NCBI GenBank assembly: GCA_964510225.1 | Contig: CAZEAN010000001.1 | Location: 62,001 to 126,000 of the forward strand | DNA: 64,000 nt | Origin: CAZEAN01 sp964510225 | GTDB taxonomy: Bacteria > Planctomycetota > Planctomycetia > Isosphaerales > Isosphaeraceae | Direction: 5' to 3' | In this document: piece by piece, positions 45,309-55,532 of the stretch | How the letters are laid out: every line of letters begins with the position of its first letter | Position numbering within the stretch: the first letter of the stretch is position 1 | Made by a program: the position numbers and the translations under genes | Notes under the pieces: generated by a model | What the model was told of the DNA's origin: nothing | Seen by the model: the letters and a program-made list of their open reading frames with translations, nothing else | Databases searched by the model: none

Positions 45309-47512
45309 TGAAACAACACAAAAATGACGATGTGACTTGTTCTCGTCCCATAGTCCCGCAAAGGAAATGGGTACAGGCCGTTGTTGTAGTCCTCGCCTTT
45401 ACACTTTGCATCGCCATTGTAACTTGGCCATATCCGAAAACGATTACCACACATCTTCCATCTGACGGTGACCCACTTCAGCACCTCTGGATCATGAAGT
45501 GGTATGAGCAATGTCTCGATGAAGGGAAGTTCCCGTATCACTGCGCTGAACTCCAGTATCCAACCGGCGCGTCCATTGCGAACTTTTCACCACTTCATCT
45601 CCAATCCGCCCTCTTCCTCGCTACAGGACTTGCCTCTAGTAATGACGCCTTGCGTTACAATTTAGTTTGGTACTCTGGTTTCTTAATGACTGCCCTTGGA
45701 ACCTACCTCCTCGGTTGTCGAATGATTAGGAGCCGCCTTGGCGCTTTCGTTGCCGGGCTTTTAGTCATGGTGAGTGGTCCGGTCATGATCCATTCACACG
45801 CGCACTTAGAACTTGTCTTCGTCGGCGTATTCCCACTCTTCATGCTCGCCTGGATCAACTTCCTTGATCGACCGACTCTCAGAAGAGCCTTCATCGCCGC
45901 AGTTGCCTATGTACTCCTTGCCAGTTCTGCTGCTTACTTTATGGTGTTCGGGATATTCCCGGCGTTACTATACTTTCTCTGGCGTGGGTTCTTGCGGCCC
46001 AGGGATTATCGGGTTTCCTGGTTTATCTCGCGAACGCGATGGTCTGGCCTCTTCACTCTCTTCACTCTCCCACTTCTCCTCGTCTTATTCTCTGGGCAAT
46101 TGATCGAAATCCTTGAGGGAGACACGATCCATCGACCTCGCTCCGAGTTTGATCAATACGGAATGCCGTGGTGGGGTTACGTGATCCCACCAAGTGCTAA
46201 CTATCTATCACAACTCTTTTCGTTCGACCCCTACAAACTAGCAAACATCTCGGGTGAAGGAACTGGCTACCTCGGGATCGTGACACTCCTGCTCCTCTAT
46301 GTTGCGTGGCATCGCCGGACTACGTTACGGAAGTCGAACTACTGGTGGAGCCTTGCTTTATTGCTCGTCGTTCTTTCAATAGGGTCGTCGCTACAGTACA
46401 AGTCCAGTGGAATCTCCTTCCCTGCGGGATGGCTCCGTGATCTCGACTGGTTCGTCCCCTTTCAGTTGATCAGAGTCCCCGCGCGGTTCAAGCTTTTTGT
46501 CCCCGTCTGCACTGGGCTGCTTGCTGGGGCTGCCTGGGCTGCTTGTTGTAAGGCCCGCAAGAGACTGGTGAGTCTCGGGGCAACAATCCTACTTTCGCTC
46601 TTTATCCTCGTTGATCTCGGTCATCAGCCATACTACGCAACACCGCTACCTCGGTTACCACTGGGATATCTCTGGCTCTTAGACCATGATCCCCATGCGA
46701 ATTGGCTAGAACTACCCCAGTCGAGCAGTGGTGATGCCCACGCTGTCTACGGACGGTTGACTTACTGGCAGTCGCTACACCAAGGAAGAACGACAGTAGG
46801 CTACTCGGGACACCCCAATCGATCCTACGATGATCGGTACTCGTGGGGATCACCACTTGCAGAGCGTTGGCTTACTGTCCCTGAGGCGACTGATCCACCA
46901 AGAAATGCTTTTGACATCATTGAAACCGACGCTTCGCGTGCAGAGTCGACTTGGCTGTACCTCAACTCCGCACAGCTTCGTTACATCGTCTTCCACAACT
47001 GGTTAGACGATCCCTCTTTCCGTCATCGCCAAATTATGTCGTTACTCGATGATGCGTTGATTTATTCGGACGCTGAGCTTTCTATCTTTGACCGAGAACT
47101 ACTCCCGACTCCAACCCATCTGACCGCAGTTACAACAACAGGCTGGGGTCCACTTGAATTCGTACCTCGGATGGGGTTTGTGCGTCTACCTCGTACTGAA
47201 GCGACGATCACGCTATACAATCCCCAAGAAAGCAACATACTGCAGCTGGATTTAACAGCTCGAACCTTTGGAAAATCGACGACTTTACGTCTTCAAACAG
47301 AAGACGGTGAATTGGAACGCTGGACGATCGGACCCGGAGAACCACACACACATAAGAGTCTCCCGTTCCGAATCTCGCAAGGAATACATGAAATTCACCT
47401 CATCGCTGATTCAGAAGTGGAGCAAAGCGAGGTACAGCAGCTCTTCGAGCGAGTCACTACTCCTGCTGCCTACGTCGCGTCGAAGGTTCGAATTCATGTG
47501 TCATCAGAGTGA
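45308..47512 (+). CDS. Large polytopic membrane protein, paralogue A
   Basis: A 734-residue protein with ten or more membrane helices in the first 440 residues and a soluble C-terminal part with beta-rich character (TEATITLYNPQESNILQLDLTARTFGKSTTLRLQTE). Its first loop, SDGDPLQHLWIMKWYEQCLDEG...LQYPTGASIANFSPLHLQ, resembles the arrangement of GT-C type glycosyltransferases (YfhO-like or GT39-related). The next gene encodes a paralogue with the same layout. Probably a sugar transferase or lipid-linked-sugar processing enzyme of this locus; no exact family could be named. Confidence 0.82.
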   Translation: MKQHKNDDVTCSRPIVPQRKWVQAVVVVLAFTLCIAIVTWPYPKTITTHLPSDGDPLQHLWIMKWYEQCLDEGKFPYHCAELQYPTGASIANFSPLHLQSALFLATGLASSNDALRYNLVWYSGFLMTALGTYLLGCRMIRSRLGAFVAGLLVMVSGPVMIHSHAHLELVFVGVFPLFMLAWINFLDRPTLRRAFIAAVAYVLLASSAAYFMVFGIFPALLYFLWRGFLRPRDYRVSWFISRTRWSGLFTLFTLPLLLVLFSGQLIEILEGDTIHRPRSEFDQYGMPWWGYVIPPSANYLSQLFSFDPYKLANISGEGTGYLGIVTLLLLYVAWHRRTTLRKSNYWWSLALLLVVLSIGSSLQYKSSGISFPAGWLRDLDWFVPFQLIRVPARFKLFVPVCTGLLAGAAWAACCKARKRLVSLGATILLSLFILVDLGHQPYYATPLPRLPLGYLWLLDHDPHANWLELPQSSSGDAHAVYGRLTYWQSLHQGRTTVGYSGHPNRSYDDRYSWGSPLAERWLTVPEATDPPRNAFDIIETDASRAESTWLYLNSAQLRYIVFHNWLDDPSFRHRQIMSLLDDALIYSDAELSIFDRELLPTPTHLTAVTTTGWGPLEFVPRMGFVRLPRTEATITLYNPQESNILQLDLTARTFGKSTTLRLQTEDGELERWTIGPGEPHTHKSLPFRISQGIHEIHLIADSEVEQSEVQQLFERVTTPAAYVASKVRIHVSSE

Positions 47513-47524
47513 GGCAAGTCGATC

Positions 47525-49822
47525 TTGACCATTCAACTCACAGTCCGAGGAGAAAAACGAGTAGAGGCTCCCGTTGAATCGGCAGCGATGGCATCCAGCG
47601 ATTTCCCTCGACTTCTAGAACTACTACTCGCTAGTGTTCTATACACCGTGGTGATCGCGGCGACTACACTTCCGCTTGTAACCCAGTTTAATCGGGTCCT
47701 CCCATTATCAGGCCCCGACGGTTTACAACACCTCTGGGTGATGAACTGGTACCAGGATTGTCTCGAGAATGAACGGCTTCCGTGGAACTGTGAGAGGATC
47801 CAGTACCCTACAACAACACCGTTTGGACGCTTTACACCGCTACACATTCAATCACTCGCTTACATACTTCTCTCACAGGTCTTTTCGAATGATACTCTGA
47901 TCTACAATCTCATATGGTTGATTGCCCAAGTCACGACGGGCTTGGGGGTCTATTCCCTTTCATGGTACCTCAGTCGATCACAATTAAGTGCACTCTTCGC
48001 GGGGCTCGTTACTGTCGTCAGTACCCCGATTCGGAATCATTCGTACGGACACTTAGAATTAATCACTCTAGGTGCAGTCCCATTCTTCTTGGTCTGTTGG
48101 ATACGATATATTCGAATACCTTCCTGGAGTCGTCTGGCAAGTGCACTCGGAACGTATGCATTAGTTTCAATGTCCGCGGCATACTTCGCCCTCTTCAGTA
48201 TTTTCCCTGCTACTCTTTATGTGGTGCTATTTGTACGAAATCTGATCAAAGAACGACTCTGGGGAGAGCTACGGAAGCTAGTCGGGTCAGTTTCACTCTT
48301 CTCCTTCTTCTCATTCCTGATCTTACTTTTGCTCTTCTCGAGTCAGGTTTGGGCCTTAGTTCACGGGTTGGAGTTGAGTCGTTCGCGATTCGAATATGAT
48401 ACATATCGTGCGCCCCTGTGGTCCTATTTCGTTCCGATGCCAGATCAATTGCTGGGCGGATTCTACCCGTTCGATTTTTATGAAGCCTCCGGACACGGTA
48501 CACACGCTGTCGAACTCTGTTCTTACTTAGGTCTTGTAACAATTGTCCTGTTACACACTGCCAGGAAAAACCGATCACGGGCCCTTAGTGAACAGTATTG
48601 TTGGCTCTCGTTGGTAGCAATGGTCGTGTTGTCCCTCGGTCCGTTCATTGACATTGGTGAATTCCGAATCTCACTGCCTGCAGAGTGGTTATGGGACGTC
48701 TTTCCACCAATCCGGATGACTCGTGTTCCGGCACGCTTCAATCTCTTTGCTGTGGTGTTTGCCTCTGTGCTGGCTGGGGTCGGAATGAAGCACACCTTAG
48801 CATCGCGTCGTGGTGTCCGTCGCTCGATTTTATTCACAATCATATCACTCGTCGCTGTTGCCGATCTCACGAGGCGACCGTTTTATACCGAAACCCTCAG
48901 ACCGATCCCTGCTGGTTATGCTCAACTCTTGGAAGATGATCCCGACGCATCGTTCCTCGAGATTCCGCATTTCGATTCCGGAGCAAATAGGATTATGGCG
49001 ACGTCGGCTTACTGGCAGTCGATCCACGGAGGGTTCACCTCTGGAGGCTACGCTGGTCATTTGAATCAACCTTACAACCAGGAGATCTATGCCGCATCAC
49101 CCTTCCGGATCGATCTCATGCAACAGCCCTCCTACTTGAGTGATCCCAATAATGCGAGCTTCGAGTTAGTGCGATCCACGACATTCGATGGTTACATGTG
49201 GCTCTACTTGTCGGCTCACGACTTCGACTATGTGGCGATACACCGATGGCCTGGAGCAACCGATGGTATCCCTGTACATCTTGAACCTTTGCTCAATCGC
49301 TATCGAGATTCGATCATCGTCGAGAATGAGGAACTGGTCGTGCTGGACCGAAGGCAGCTCCCGAGTCCAGATCAAGCCGTTATGCTTCCCACCAAGGGGT
49401 GGAGTCATCGTTGGAAGCTTAATGGGCAAACCTACTGTAAGGTAAGTCCTGCCGCTGAGATCGTAGTCTACAATCCTGACCCCGAGCAAATACTCGCGAT
49501 TGCCTTTGAGGTAGCATCGATTGGATCGAATCATCAAGTTCGATTGATGTTCGAGGATTATGTGCTGGGCGAGTGGACCATCGGTCGACGGGAATCTGAC
49601 CTTTTGGTCTTTTCTGACCACTTCCAACTTCCAAGTGGGGTCAGCACGCTCAGGCTCGTAAGTGAGGCGATTGAGCCGAATGTCGATCAAGACGACCGTA
49701 GGAAGGACAAGTATGGCTTCCACGTTGCCGCGACTTGTCTACAACTGATTTCCGACGATCGGAGTATGGTGGGCGAATCCAGAATGACCGAAGTCGAGCA
49801 GCCCGTGAGCACTCTCCGCTAG
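47525..49822 (+). CDS. Large polytopic membrane protein, paralogue B
   Basis: A 765-residue protein arranged as the preceding one: first-loop GPDGLQHLWVMNWYQDCLEN...IQYPTTTPFGRFTPLHIQ, VPARFNLFAVVFASVLAG in the same position as paralogue A, then a soluble beta-rich C-terminus (AEIVVYNPDPEQILAIAFEVASIG). The two arose by tandem duplication and have diverged well beyond 50%, judging from aligned stretches. The start is TTG with GAGG nine bases earlier; an ATG at 47588 is possible. It lies 13 bases after paralogue A. Confidence 0.82.
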   Translation: MTIQLTVRGEKRVEAPVESAAMASSDFPRLLELLLASVLYTVVIAATTLPLVTQFNRVLPLSGPDGLQHLWVMNWYQDCLENERLPWNCERIQYPTTTPFGRFTPLHIQSLAYILLSQVFSNDTLIYNLIWLIAQVTTGLGVYSLSWYLSRSQLSALFAGLVTVVSTPIRNHSYGHLELITLGAVPFFLVCWIRYIRIPSWSRLASALGTYALVSMSAAYFALFSIFPATLYVVLFVRNLIKERLWGELRKLVGSVSLFSFFSFLILLLLFSSQVWALVHGLELSRSRFEYDTYRAPLWSYFVPMPDQLLGGFYPFDFYEASGHGTHAVELCSYLGLVTIVLLHTARKNRSRALSEQYCWLSLVAMVVLSLGPFIDIGEFRISLPAEWLWDVFPPIRMTRVPARFNLFAVVFASVLAGVGMKHTLASRRGVRRSILFTIISLVAVADLTRRPFYTETLRPIPAGYAQLLEDDPDASFLEIPHFDSGANRIMATSAYWQSIHGGFTSGGYAGHLNQPYNQEIYAASPFRIDLMQQPSYLSDPNNASFELVRSTTFDGYMWLYLSAHDFDYVAIHRWPGATDGIPVHLEPLLNRYRDSIIVENEELVVLDRRQLPSPDQAVMLPTKGWSHRWKLNGQTYCKVSPAAEIVVYNPDPEQILAIAFEVASIGSNHQVRLMFEDYVLGEWTIGRRESDLLVFSDHFQLPSGVSTLRLVSEAIEPNVDQDDRRKDKYGFHVAATCLQLISDDRSMVGESRMTEVEQPVSTLR

Positions 49823-49867
49823 GGGATTGCTATACGGCGTTGCACCCTTGCCAGAGTGAGTGGGACG

Positions 49868-51148
49868 ATGCGAATTGCTTGGTATACACATCGATACCTT
49901 CCTTGTATAGGTGGTGCAGAAACTTATGGGAGATCGATGGTCCGTCGCTTTGTAGGATCGGGACACGAGACCCACGTCCTCACAAGTAATGCCCGAGACC
50001 TCTGGTATTTCACGGATCGAGATCGCGCGAGATTGACCGAACCTCCCATTGAATCTGTTGACGGCGCACGAGTGCATCGGTTCGCAGTACAACATCTCCC
50101 GTTCCAGCGTTACCTCGGAAAGGCCTTGAGCTTCGTTCCCCATTGGCCAACCCAGTGCCGTTACGCCTCGTACATGCCAATCTTACCCGGGCTCTCCCAG
50201 CATCGCGAGCAGTACGACTGTGTGGTTGCAGTCGGATTCCCATTTACCGTCTTTTCCTACGAGGCGTACCGACTTGCAAAGCGTTGTGGTGCGCCGCTCC
50301 TGATCACGCCGTTTCTCCACTTGGCAACACCTGGAGATCGTGTGCACCGTCATTACACCATGCCTCACCAAATCCGGCTGCTGCAGAAGGCTGACACAGT
50401 GGTTGTAGTGACTAAGCTCGAAGCAGATGCGGTAGCTTCTTGGGGAATTCCGAGCGAACGTATTCTGCGAGTTGCGATGGGTTACAATCGATCCGAAGTT
50501 ACTGGGGGAAATGGTGCAAGCTTTCGTGAGGCTTACAGGATACCCACTGGACGCTCGTTGGTCGGCCATCTCGCGACACTCGACCCCAATAAGGGGACCT
50601 CTGACCTCGTCCGCGCGGTGATGCAGCTTAATGATAGGAGACCGGCGGATGATCCGATCATGCTTCTTCTTGCCGGGACGAGTTCGCCCGACTTCGAGCG
50701 ATTCGCTGCCTCGCTACCATCAACTGTGAAGCCGTGGTTGATCCAGTCGGGGCCCTTAGATCCTGTTTCGAAGGCAGACTTCTTCGATGCAATCGATCTC
50801 TTTGCGATGCCGTCACGGACCGATTCCTTTGGGATCGTTTTTCTTGAAGCCTGGGCGAATGCTAAACCCGTCGTCGCCGCCTCGGCTGGTGGTGTTGCCG
50901 AAGTAGTTGCTCATGACGAGACCGGCCTCCTGGTCTCGTTCGGTGACGTTAATCGTTTAGCGCTGGCAATCGACTGGCTTGTGCATTCACCTGATACGGC
51001 ACACCGACTTGGTAAAGCTGGCCAACGGAGAGTTTCCCACGGTCATTCATGGGATGACTGCTTTGCAGCTCTCTCAACACGGGTTGAGACGCTCGTCGAG
51101 ATGAATCGAGCCGACCGGTCTCAGAAGAATCGGTCGGCTGTCGCTTAG
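49868..51148 (+). CDS. Family 4 glycosyltransferase
   Basis: A 426-residue GT-B fold retaining transferase. Visible are MRIAWYTHRYLPCIGGAETYG, GHETHVLTS, the domain-linking VAMGYNRSEVTGG, VGHLATLDPNKGTSDLVRAV, and the donor-binding E-x7-E region DSFGIVFLEAWANAKPVVAASAGGVAEVV. A GTG at 49856 would add four residues. It is the last plus-strand gene of the polysaccharide locus, 46 bases after paralogue B. The donor is probably a nucleotide sugar. Confidence 0.93.
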   Translation: MRIAWYTHRYLPCIGGAETYGRSMVRRFVGSGHETHVLTSNARDLWYFTDRDRARLTEPPIESVDGARVHRFAVQHLPFQRYLGKALSFVPHWPTQCRYASYMPILPGLSQHREQYDCVVAVGFPFTVFSYEAYRLAKRCGAPLLITPFLHLATPGDRVHRHYTMPHQIRLLQKADTVVVVTKLEADAVASWGIPSERILRVAMGYNRSEVTGGNGASFREAYRIPTGRSLVGHLATLDPNKGTSDLVRAVMQLNDRRPADDPIMLLLAGTSSPDFERFAASLPSTVKPWLIQSGPLDPVSKADFFDAIDLFAMPSRTDSFGIVFLEAWANAKPVVAASAGGVAEVVAHDETGLLVSFGDVNRLALAIDWLVHSPDTAHRLGKAGQRRVSHGHSWDDCFAALSTRVETLVEMNRADRSQKNRSAVA

Positions 51149-51168
51149 TCGGAGTAGTCTCTCTGCAG

Positions 51169-51519
51169 TTATCCAACGCATTCGACGGCAGATTCTGCTG
51201 TGACTAACTCTTGGTCCAAGATGTGCTGGACCGTGAAGTCAGAAAGGCCAATCGCAGGCCCTTCTGGCAGCAGATAAACATCAATCAATCCTTCAAGATC
51301 CATAAGCGCAAGTTCATCGGCTACAACATCCAGATCGGCGCCGAGTTCTTCTACGATTTGGTCAAGAGTGACTGGCGTATGAGGGAACTTGGCTATTTCT
51401 TGGATCAGTTCCCGATGCTGGGGAGAGACAGTCGCTAACATCGAGGTGTTGGTCATCAGCTGATTCTCGTATGAATTCCGTAAAGTTGAGTGTAACGGAC
51501 GAACAACCGTCTGGGACAT
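51169..51519 (-). CDS. Small protein with winged-helix-like region
   Basis: A protein of about 116 residues from the ATG at 51519, eleven bases after GGAGGT. The core HRELIQEIAKFPHTPVTLDQIVEELGADLDVVADELALMDLEGLIDVYLLP resembles a winged helix (helix-turn-helix followed by a beta wing). No DNA-binding family named. It overlaps no neighbour; the gene just upstream on the same strand ends eight bases before it, so the two are one operon, convergent with the GT4 gene. Confidence 0.65.
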   Translation of the reverse strand: MSQTVVRPLHSTLRNSYENQLMTNTSMLATVSPQHRELIQEIAKFPHTPVTLDQIVEELGADLDVVADELALMDLEGLIDVYLLPEGPAIGLSDFTVQHILDQELVTAESAVECVG

Positions 51520-51526
51520 TGTTGAG

Positions 51527-52657
51527 TCAGACCTCCGAGACATTCACAACCTCCTGTTCCGAACCGGCATCTTGCAGTTGTTCGGGTTCGGTCCTTGCTC
51601 GATACTCGTCAGGAGTGAACCCGCGACGTTGGAGCGATAGACCAATCTGTTCTCCGGGAGCCACGGCTGGGAGTCGATCAATCCGATCGATACTCACGAG
51701 TTCGTGGGGTTGGGGTGTTTGCAGTCCCGGCAAGGCTGCTTCACGTTTTGCAATCAATCCGGTCCGCTCTGCTTCTTGATGAAGCATTTGGTTTTCTTCT
51801 GTTCGAGCATCCTGCTCCCAAGTCTTGAGACAATCTAGCGCCGAGTCTGGAAAAGCATCGAGCCGGCCCAGGAGGTGGGTCACCCAAGGCTCGTTGTCGA
51901 CGTCAACCCCAGCGGCTTCACGAGCTCGGAGGTAGAGTGCAACACAGGCATTTGGGTCAGCCGAGTCGATTACTTCGTCGGATAGCTGATTGAGCAATGA
52001 GGGGTCCTGATGGTCCAGTTCGGAGAGCACCTCAGAGACTCGATCAGCCCGGAGACTTCCTGGAAGGTCGCAGAGTTGTTCCAAACGTTTTCGATCCTCA
52101 GGATTGACGATTTGGTCTTTCATTCCTTCGAGCTGGCGTCGAGACCACTCCCTCGCAGATTCATCACCAGACACTTTGGCGTTCTCATGGAATTGCAGTA
52201 GTCCTCGAAGAGTCGGTGCGGGTTCGCCCCCAGTGACTGGCCGTTCGAACGTCTTCGACTGGAATTCACGATTCCTATTATGGATTTGCTGTTCCACCAA
52301 ATTTGCTTGAAGTAACCGATTTGTTTCGCGTTGAAGGGTCTCCAGTGTCGGTGTTGCTTTGGCTAGTTGCCGCTTGTTATATACTTCGGCAAGTCGTTCG
52401 CCAAAAATCGAAGGTGTACTCCGGGCTTCTTGACAATGCTTGTGGAGTCCTTCGGTGAGTTGATTCGCAGCGTCCGCCGCACGCTCTCGAGCGACTTTCG
52501 GAGTGAGTTCACCGCGTCGGACCTCACGGCGGAGGTTTTCACGAAAGGTACGGAATTGATCCAGAGCGGCGTCAGCCTGGGTCCTGAAGTACAATTTCGC
52601 ATGTTCAGCACGGAGGCCACGGCCGCCAAGAGTCTCTCGGAGGGAGTGGAGAGCCAT
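51527..52657 (-). CDS. Helical protein of unknown function
   Basis: From the ATG at 52657, 376 residues, almost all predicted helix with high Glu, Arg, Gln and Leu content (AKLYFRTQADAALDQFRTFRENLRREVRRGEL; LEQLCDLPGSLRADRVSEVLSELDHQDPSLLNQL). No signal or membrane segment. The frame is open to 52789 but that segment has Cys/Ser-rich, non-conserved sequence. Function unknown; pairing with the winged-helix protein may be regulatory. No nearby gene suggests a pathway. Confidence 0.7.
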   Translation of the reverse strand: MALHSLRETLGGRGLRAEHAKLYFRTQADAALDQFRTFRENLRREVRRGELTPKVARERAADAANQLTEGLHKHCQEARSTPSIFGERLAEVYNKRQLAKATPTLETLQRETNRLLQANLVEQQIHNRNREFQSKTFERPVTGGEPAPTLRGLLQFHENAKVSGDESAREWSRRQLEGMKDQIVNPEDRKRLEQLCDLPGSLRADRVSEVLSELDHQDPSLLNQLSDEVIDSADPNACVALYLRAREAAGVDVDNEPWVTHLLGRLDAFPDSALDCLKTWEQDARTEENQMLHQEAERTGLIAKREAALPGLQTPQPHELVSIDRIDRLPAVAPGEQIGLSLQRRGFTPDEYRARTEPEQLQDAGSEQEVVNVSEV

Positions 52658-52988
52658 TTCGAAGGGTGCTCCAAAACAGAACCGGGTACGAGGGTGGTAC
52701 CTGGTTCGGAAACCGGGATACATCAGTTGCTCGAGTTGACGAACGCTGCAGCTACTGACAGTATCGTGATTGGAACATCCGCTAGTCATCTTTATTAGAC
52801 TTCCTGCTCGACTAATACATGTGATCCTGGTCGAGATCTCTACTGGTCGCTACGATAAAGGCTGTCGACCGTGAACGAATTCAGGAATCGACGTGTCTCC
52901 GTTCCGCCACCTCCGCATTGATCCGTGACTCGGCCGACTCTGTCGGTGTCATCACGGGTTTCTTCCGTCAGTAGGTTAAGGTGCCTTC

Positions 52989-53501
52989 ATGACAGAATTA
53001 GACAACGATCGAGAAAAGGACTCCCAATCTGAAGGCCCACTTGCGCCATTGCCAAAGCGATATACTCGGTTCCATGAAATCCAGGACGACATTCCTCCAG
53101 AATCGGTCTCGCGCAACACTCCCGAACGACAAGCGAAGGCGTTAGCGTTGGTGAAAGAGTGTGCCAGGATAGGAGAAGAGAATCGTGCCGAGAACATCCA
53201 AGTACTTGATCTCCGCGAGTCCACACCGCTTTTCGATTATTTCGTGGTCATGACAACGCCATCAAGACGCCAAGGCAATGCAATTATCTCAGATATCGAT
53301 GCTCGGATGAAGCGGCTTGAGGAATATAAGCTTGGAATTGAAGGATCGGAAGAGGGTCGATGGACATTAATTGATTATGGTGACTTCGTGATTCATGTTC
53401 TCTCTCCCGATGCCCGTGACTACTACGCTCTCGAGGAAATTTGGGGAGACGCCCCGACGATCGACTGGCGCGATGAAGAAGCCTCGAATGGACCGGCTTA
53501 A
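52989..53501 (+). CDS. rsfS: Ribosome silencing factor RsfS (iojap family)
   Basis: RsfS binds L14 on the 50S subunit and blocks joining with 30S in stationary phase. The 170-residue protein has a charged N-terminal extension of about 50 residues, then the domain with ALALVKECARIGEENRAENIQVLDLRESTPLFDYFVVMTTPSRRQGNAIISDI, EGRWTLIDYGDFVIHVLSPDARDYYALEEIWGDAP. The last segment (YYALEEIWGDA) is highly diagnostic. The N-terminal extension is unusual. argS starts about 60 bases downstream. Confidence 0.94.
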   Translation: MTELDNDREKDSQSEGPLAPLPKRYTRFHEIQDDIPPESVSRNTPERQAKALALVKECARIGEENRAENIQVLDLRESTPLFDYFVVMTTPSRRQGNAIISDIDARMKRLEEYKLGIEGSEEGRWTLIDYGDFVIHVLSPDARDYYALEEIWGDAPTIDWRDEEASNGPA

Positions 53502-53562
53502 CTCCCTCCAGACTCGTGTTGAGACACTCCGAAACGCTCCCTGATTCGATCGAGCCCCCACG

Positions 53563-55422
53563 ATGATCAACGTTCTGGAACTTCTCCGAAAACGGATCAA
53601 AGAAGCCACGCCCGAGGGAGCAAGCTCCGAATCGTTTGCCGCAGCCGTTCGTCCCAGCACCGATCCCAAGTTCGGTGATTATCAGGCAAATGGATGCATG
53701 GCGATTGCGAAAGCGAACAAACAGAATCCTCGGGCCCTCGCTGAATCCGTTGCTCAACAACTGGATCTTGCACCATTCGCTGGGATGCCTGAAGTTGCTG
53801 GTCCTGGCTTCCTCAACATCCGCCTTAAAGATGATTGGATTGCGGCCGCCGTCAATGAGCAGGCATCCGACGAACGCCTCGGTGTCGAACCGGTAACCGA
53901 GCCCGATACCGTGGTGGTTGACTACTCGTCGCCGAATGTCGCGAAGCCGATGCATGTCGGCCACATCCGATCAACGGTGATCGGTGAGTCGATCGCTCGA
54001 CTTCTCACTACGCTGGGGCACAAAGTCATCCGAGACAACCACTTGGGTGACTGGGGTTTGCAGTTTGGCCAGATCCTCTGGGGTTGGAAGAACCATCTGG
54101 ACGAAGCTGCTTACACCCAAGATCCGGTTGGTGAGCTTGCGCGGCTTTATCGACTTGCTGCTTCGAAGATTAAGGGAGCTGACGAATGCGGCCCAAAGCT
54201 TGACAAGGTCCTTGGACTTGAGCGGAGTGGTAAACAGGCTGAGGCACTCGAACTCTTCGAGAAGCTTTTCGGTCCCTCAGGGATGACGCGGGCAGAGATC
54301 ACAAAATTGGTCGAAGAAGGTCGAGAAGTTCAGCGGGCGGCTCGTGAAGAGACCGCTAAACTTCATTTTGGAGACCCTGAAAATCGCGGACTCTGGGAAC
54401 AGTTTATGCCCCACTGCCTAGAGGCGCTCAACGCGATCTACCGACGGCTGGGCGTCACGTTTGATGTCCAACTCGGCGAAAGCTTCTACGACCCCATGCT
54501 GCCCGACGTTGTGGCATCATTAAAGAAAGAAAAACTTGCCGAGATCAGCGAGGGGGCGACTGTCGTTTTCACTGAGATCACTGAGGCACCGATGATCATC
54601 CAAAAAGGTGACGGTGCATTCACTTACGCGACGACAGATCTCGCCAAGGTCAAACATTGTGACGACGAATTCCATGCCAATCGTCTTCTTTATGTTGTTG
54701 ATAGTCGACAAGGAGATCACTTCAAACAGGTCTTTGATGTCGCAAAACGTTGGGGTTTTGAGAAAGTCGACTTCCGTCATGTCGCGTTCGGAACAATCCT
54801 CGGCAAAGATCGTCGGCCCTTTAAGACCCGATCGGGGGATGTCGTCGGTCTCGAGTCCCTCCTTGACGAAGGTATTGCGAAGGCTCGTGCGGTCGTCGAT
54901 CAAGTGAGCGCTGAGCTCAGTGAAGAAGAGAGGGAGAAAATCTCTGAGGTCGTTGGGATCGGTGTCGTCAAGTATGCCGATCTATCCCAGAATCGCCTGA
55001 GCGATTACGTCTTCGATCTAGATAAGATGGTTGATCCTAAGGGGAATACTTCGACCTACCTGCAATATGCCTACGCGAGGACCCGCTCCATCCTCCGGAA
55101 AGGTGAAACAACCGCCGAGGAGATCCGGGCCGAACGCCCCAGAATTCTGATCAGCCATCCTTCAGAGCGGGCTTTGGGTCTCGCCTTAATTCGACTTCCA
55201 GAAACGCTCCTCCAGGCAGCGGCAGATCTGAAGCCAAACATCCTCACTGATTACTTGTTCAACCTGGCGAACTGTTACAGTTCGTTCTTCGAAGAATGTC
55301 CGGTACTGAAGGCGGAGTCGTCCGAACTCCGGATGAGTCGACTCGGACTCTGTGAACTTACCGGCCGGGTCCTGGCGTTCGGCCTCGATCTCCTCGGCAT
55401 CGATGTGGTAGATCGAATGTAA
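53563..55422 (+). CDS. argS: Arginyl-tRNA synthetase
   Basis: ArgRS charges tRNA-Arg. The 619-residue class I enzyme has the HIGH-type motif HVGH (131-134, in SSPNVAKPMHVGHIRST), the ATP-site region DNHLGDWGLQFGQI, the GKDRRPFKTRSGD segment in place of KMSKS, as is normal in ArgRS, and the C-terminal anticodon-binding DALR domain (HPSERALGLALIRLPETL). Full length. It is co-oriented with rsfS. Confidence 0.97.
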   Translation: MINVLELLRKRIKEATPEGASSESFAAAVRPSTDPKFGDYQANGCMAIAKANKQNPRALAESVAQQLDLAPFAGMPEVAGPGFLNIRLKDDWIAAAVNEQASDERLGVEPVTEPDTVVVDYSSPNVAKPMHVGHIRSTVIGESIARLLTTLGHKVIRDNHLGDWGLQFGQILWGWKNHLDEAAYTQDPVGELARLYRLAASKIKGADECGPKLDKVLGLERSGKQAEALELFEKLFGPSGMTRAEITKLVEEGREVQRAAREETAKLHFGDPENRGLWEQFMPHCLEALNAIYRRLGVTFDVQLGESFYDPMLPDVVASLKKEKLAEISEGATVVFTEITEAPMIIQKGDGAFTYATTDLAKVKHCDDEFHANRLLYVVDSRQGDHFKQVFDVAKRWGFEKVDFRHVAFGTILGKDRRPFKTRSGDVVGLESLLDEGIAKARAVVDQVSAELSEEEREKISEVVGIGVVKYADLSQNRLSDYVFDLDKMVDPKGNTSTYLQYAYARTRSILRKGETTAEEIRAERPRILISHPSERALGLALIRLPETLLQAAADLKPNILTDYLFNLANCYSSFFEECPVLKAESSELRMSRLGLCELTGRVLAFGLDLLGIDVVDRM

Positions 55423-55532
55423 GTTCGGCCCACCAGTCGATCCACGACGCTCATAACAAGAATGGAACATCGGCCTCACCTCCCCAGACTGCTAAACCCG
55501 CCCTCGATTGAGCTTCCGAAGGAGCGCTTATC

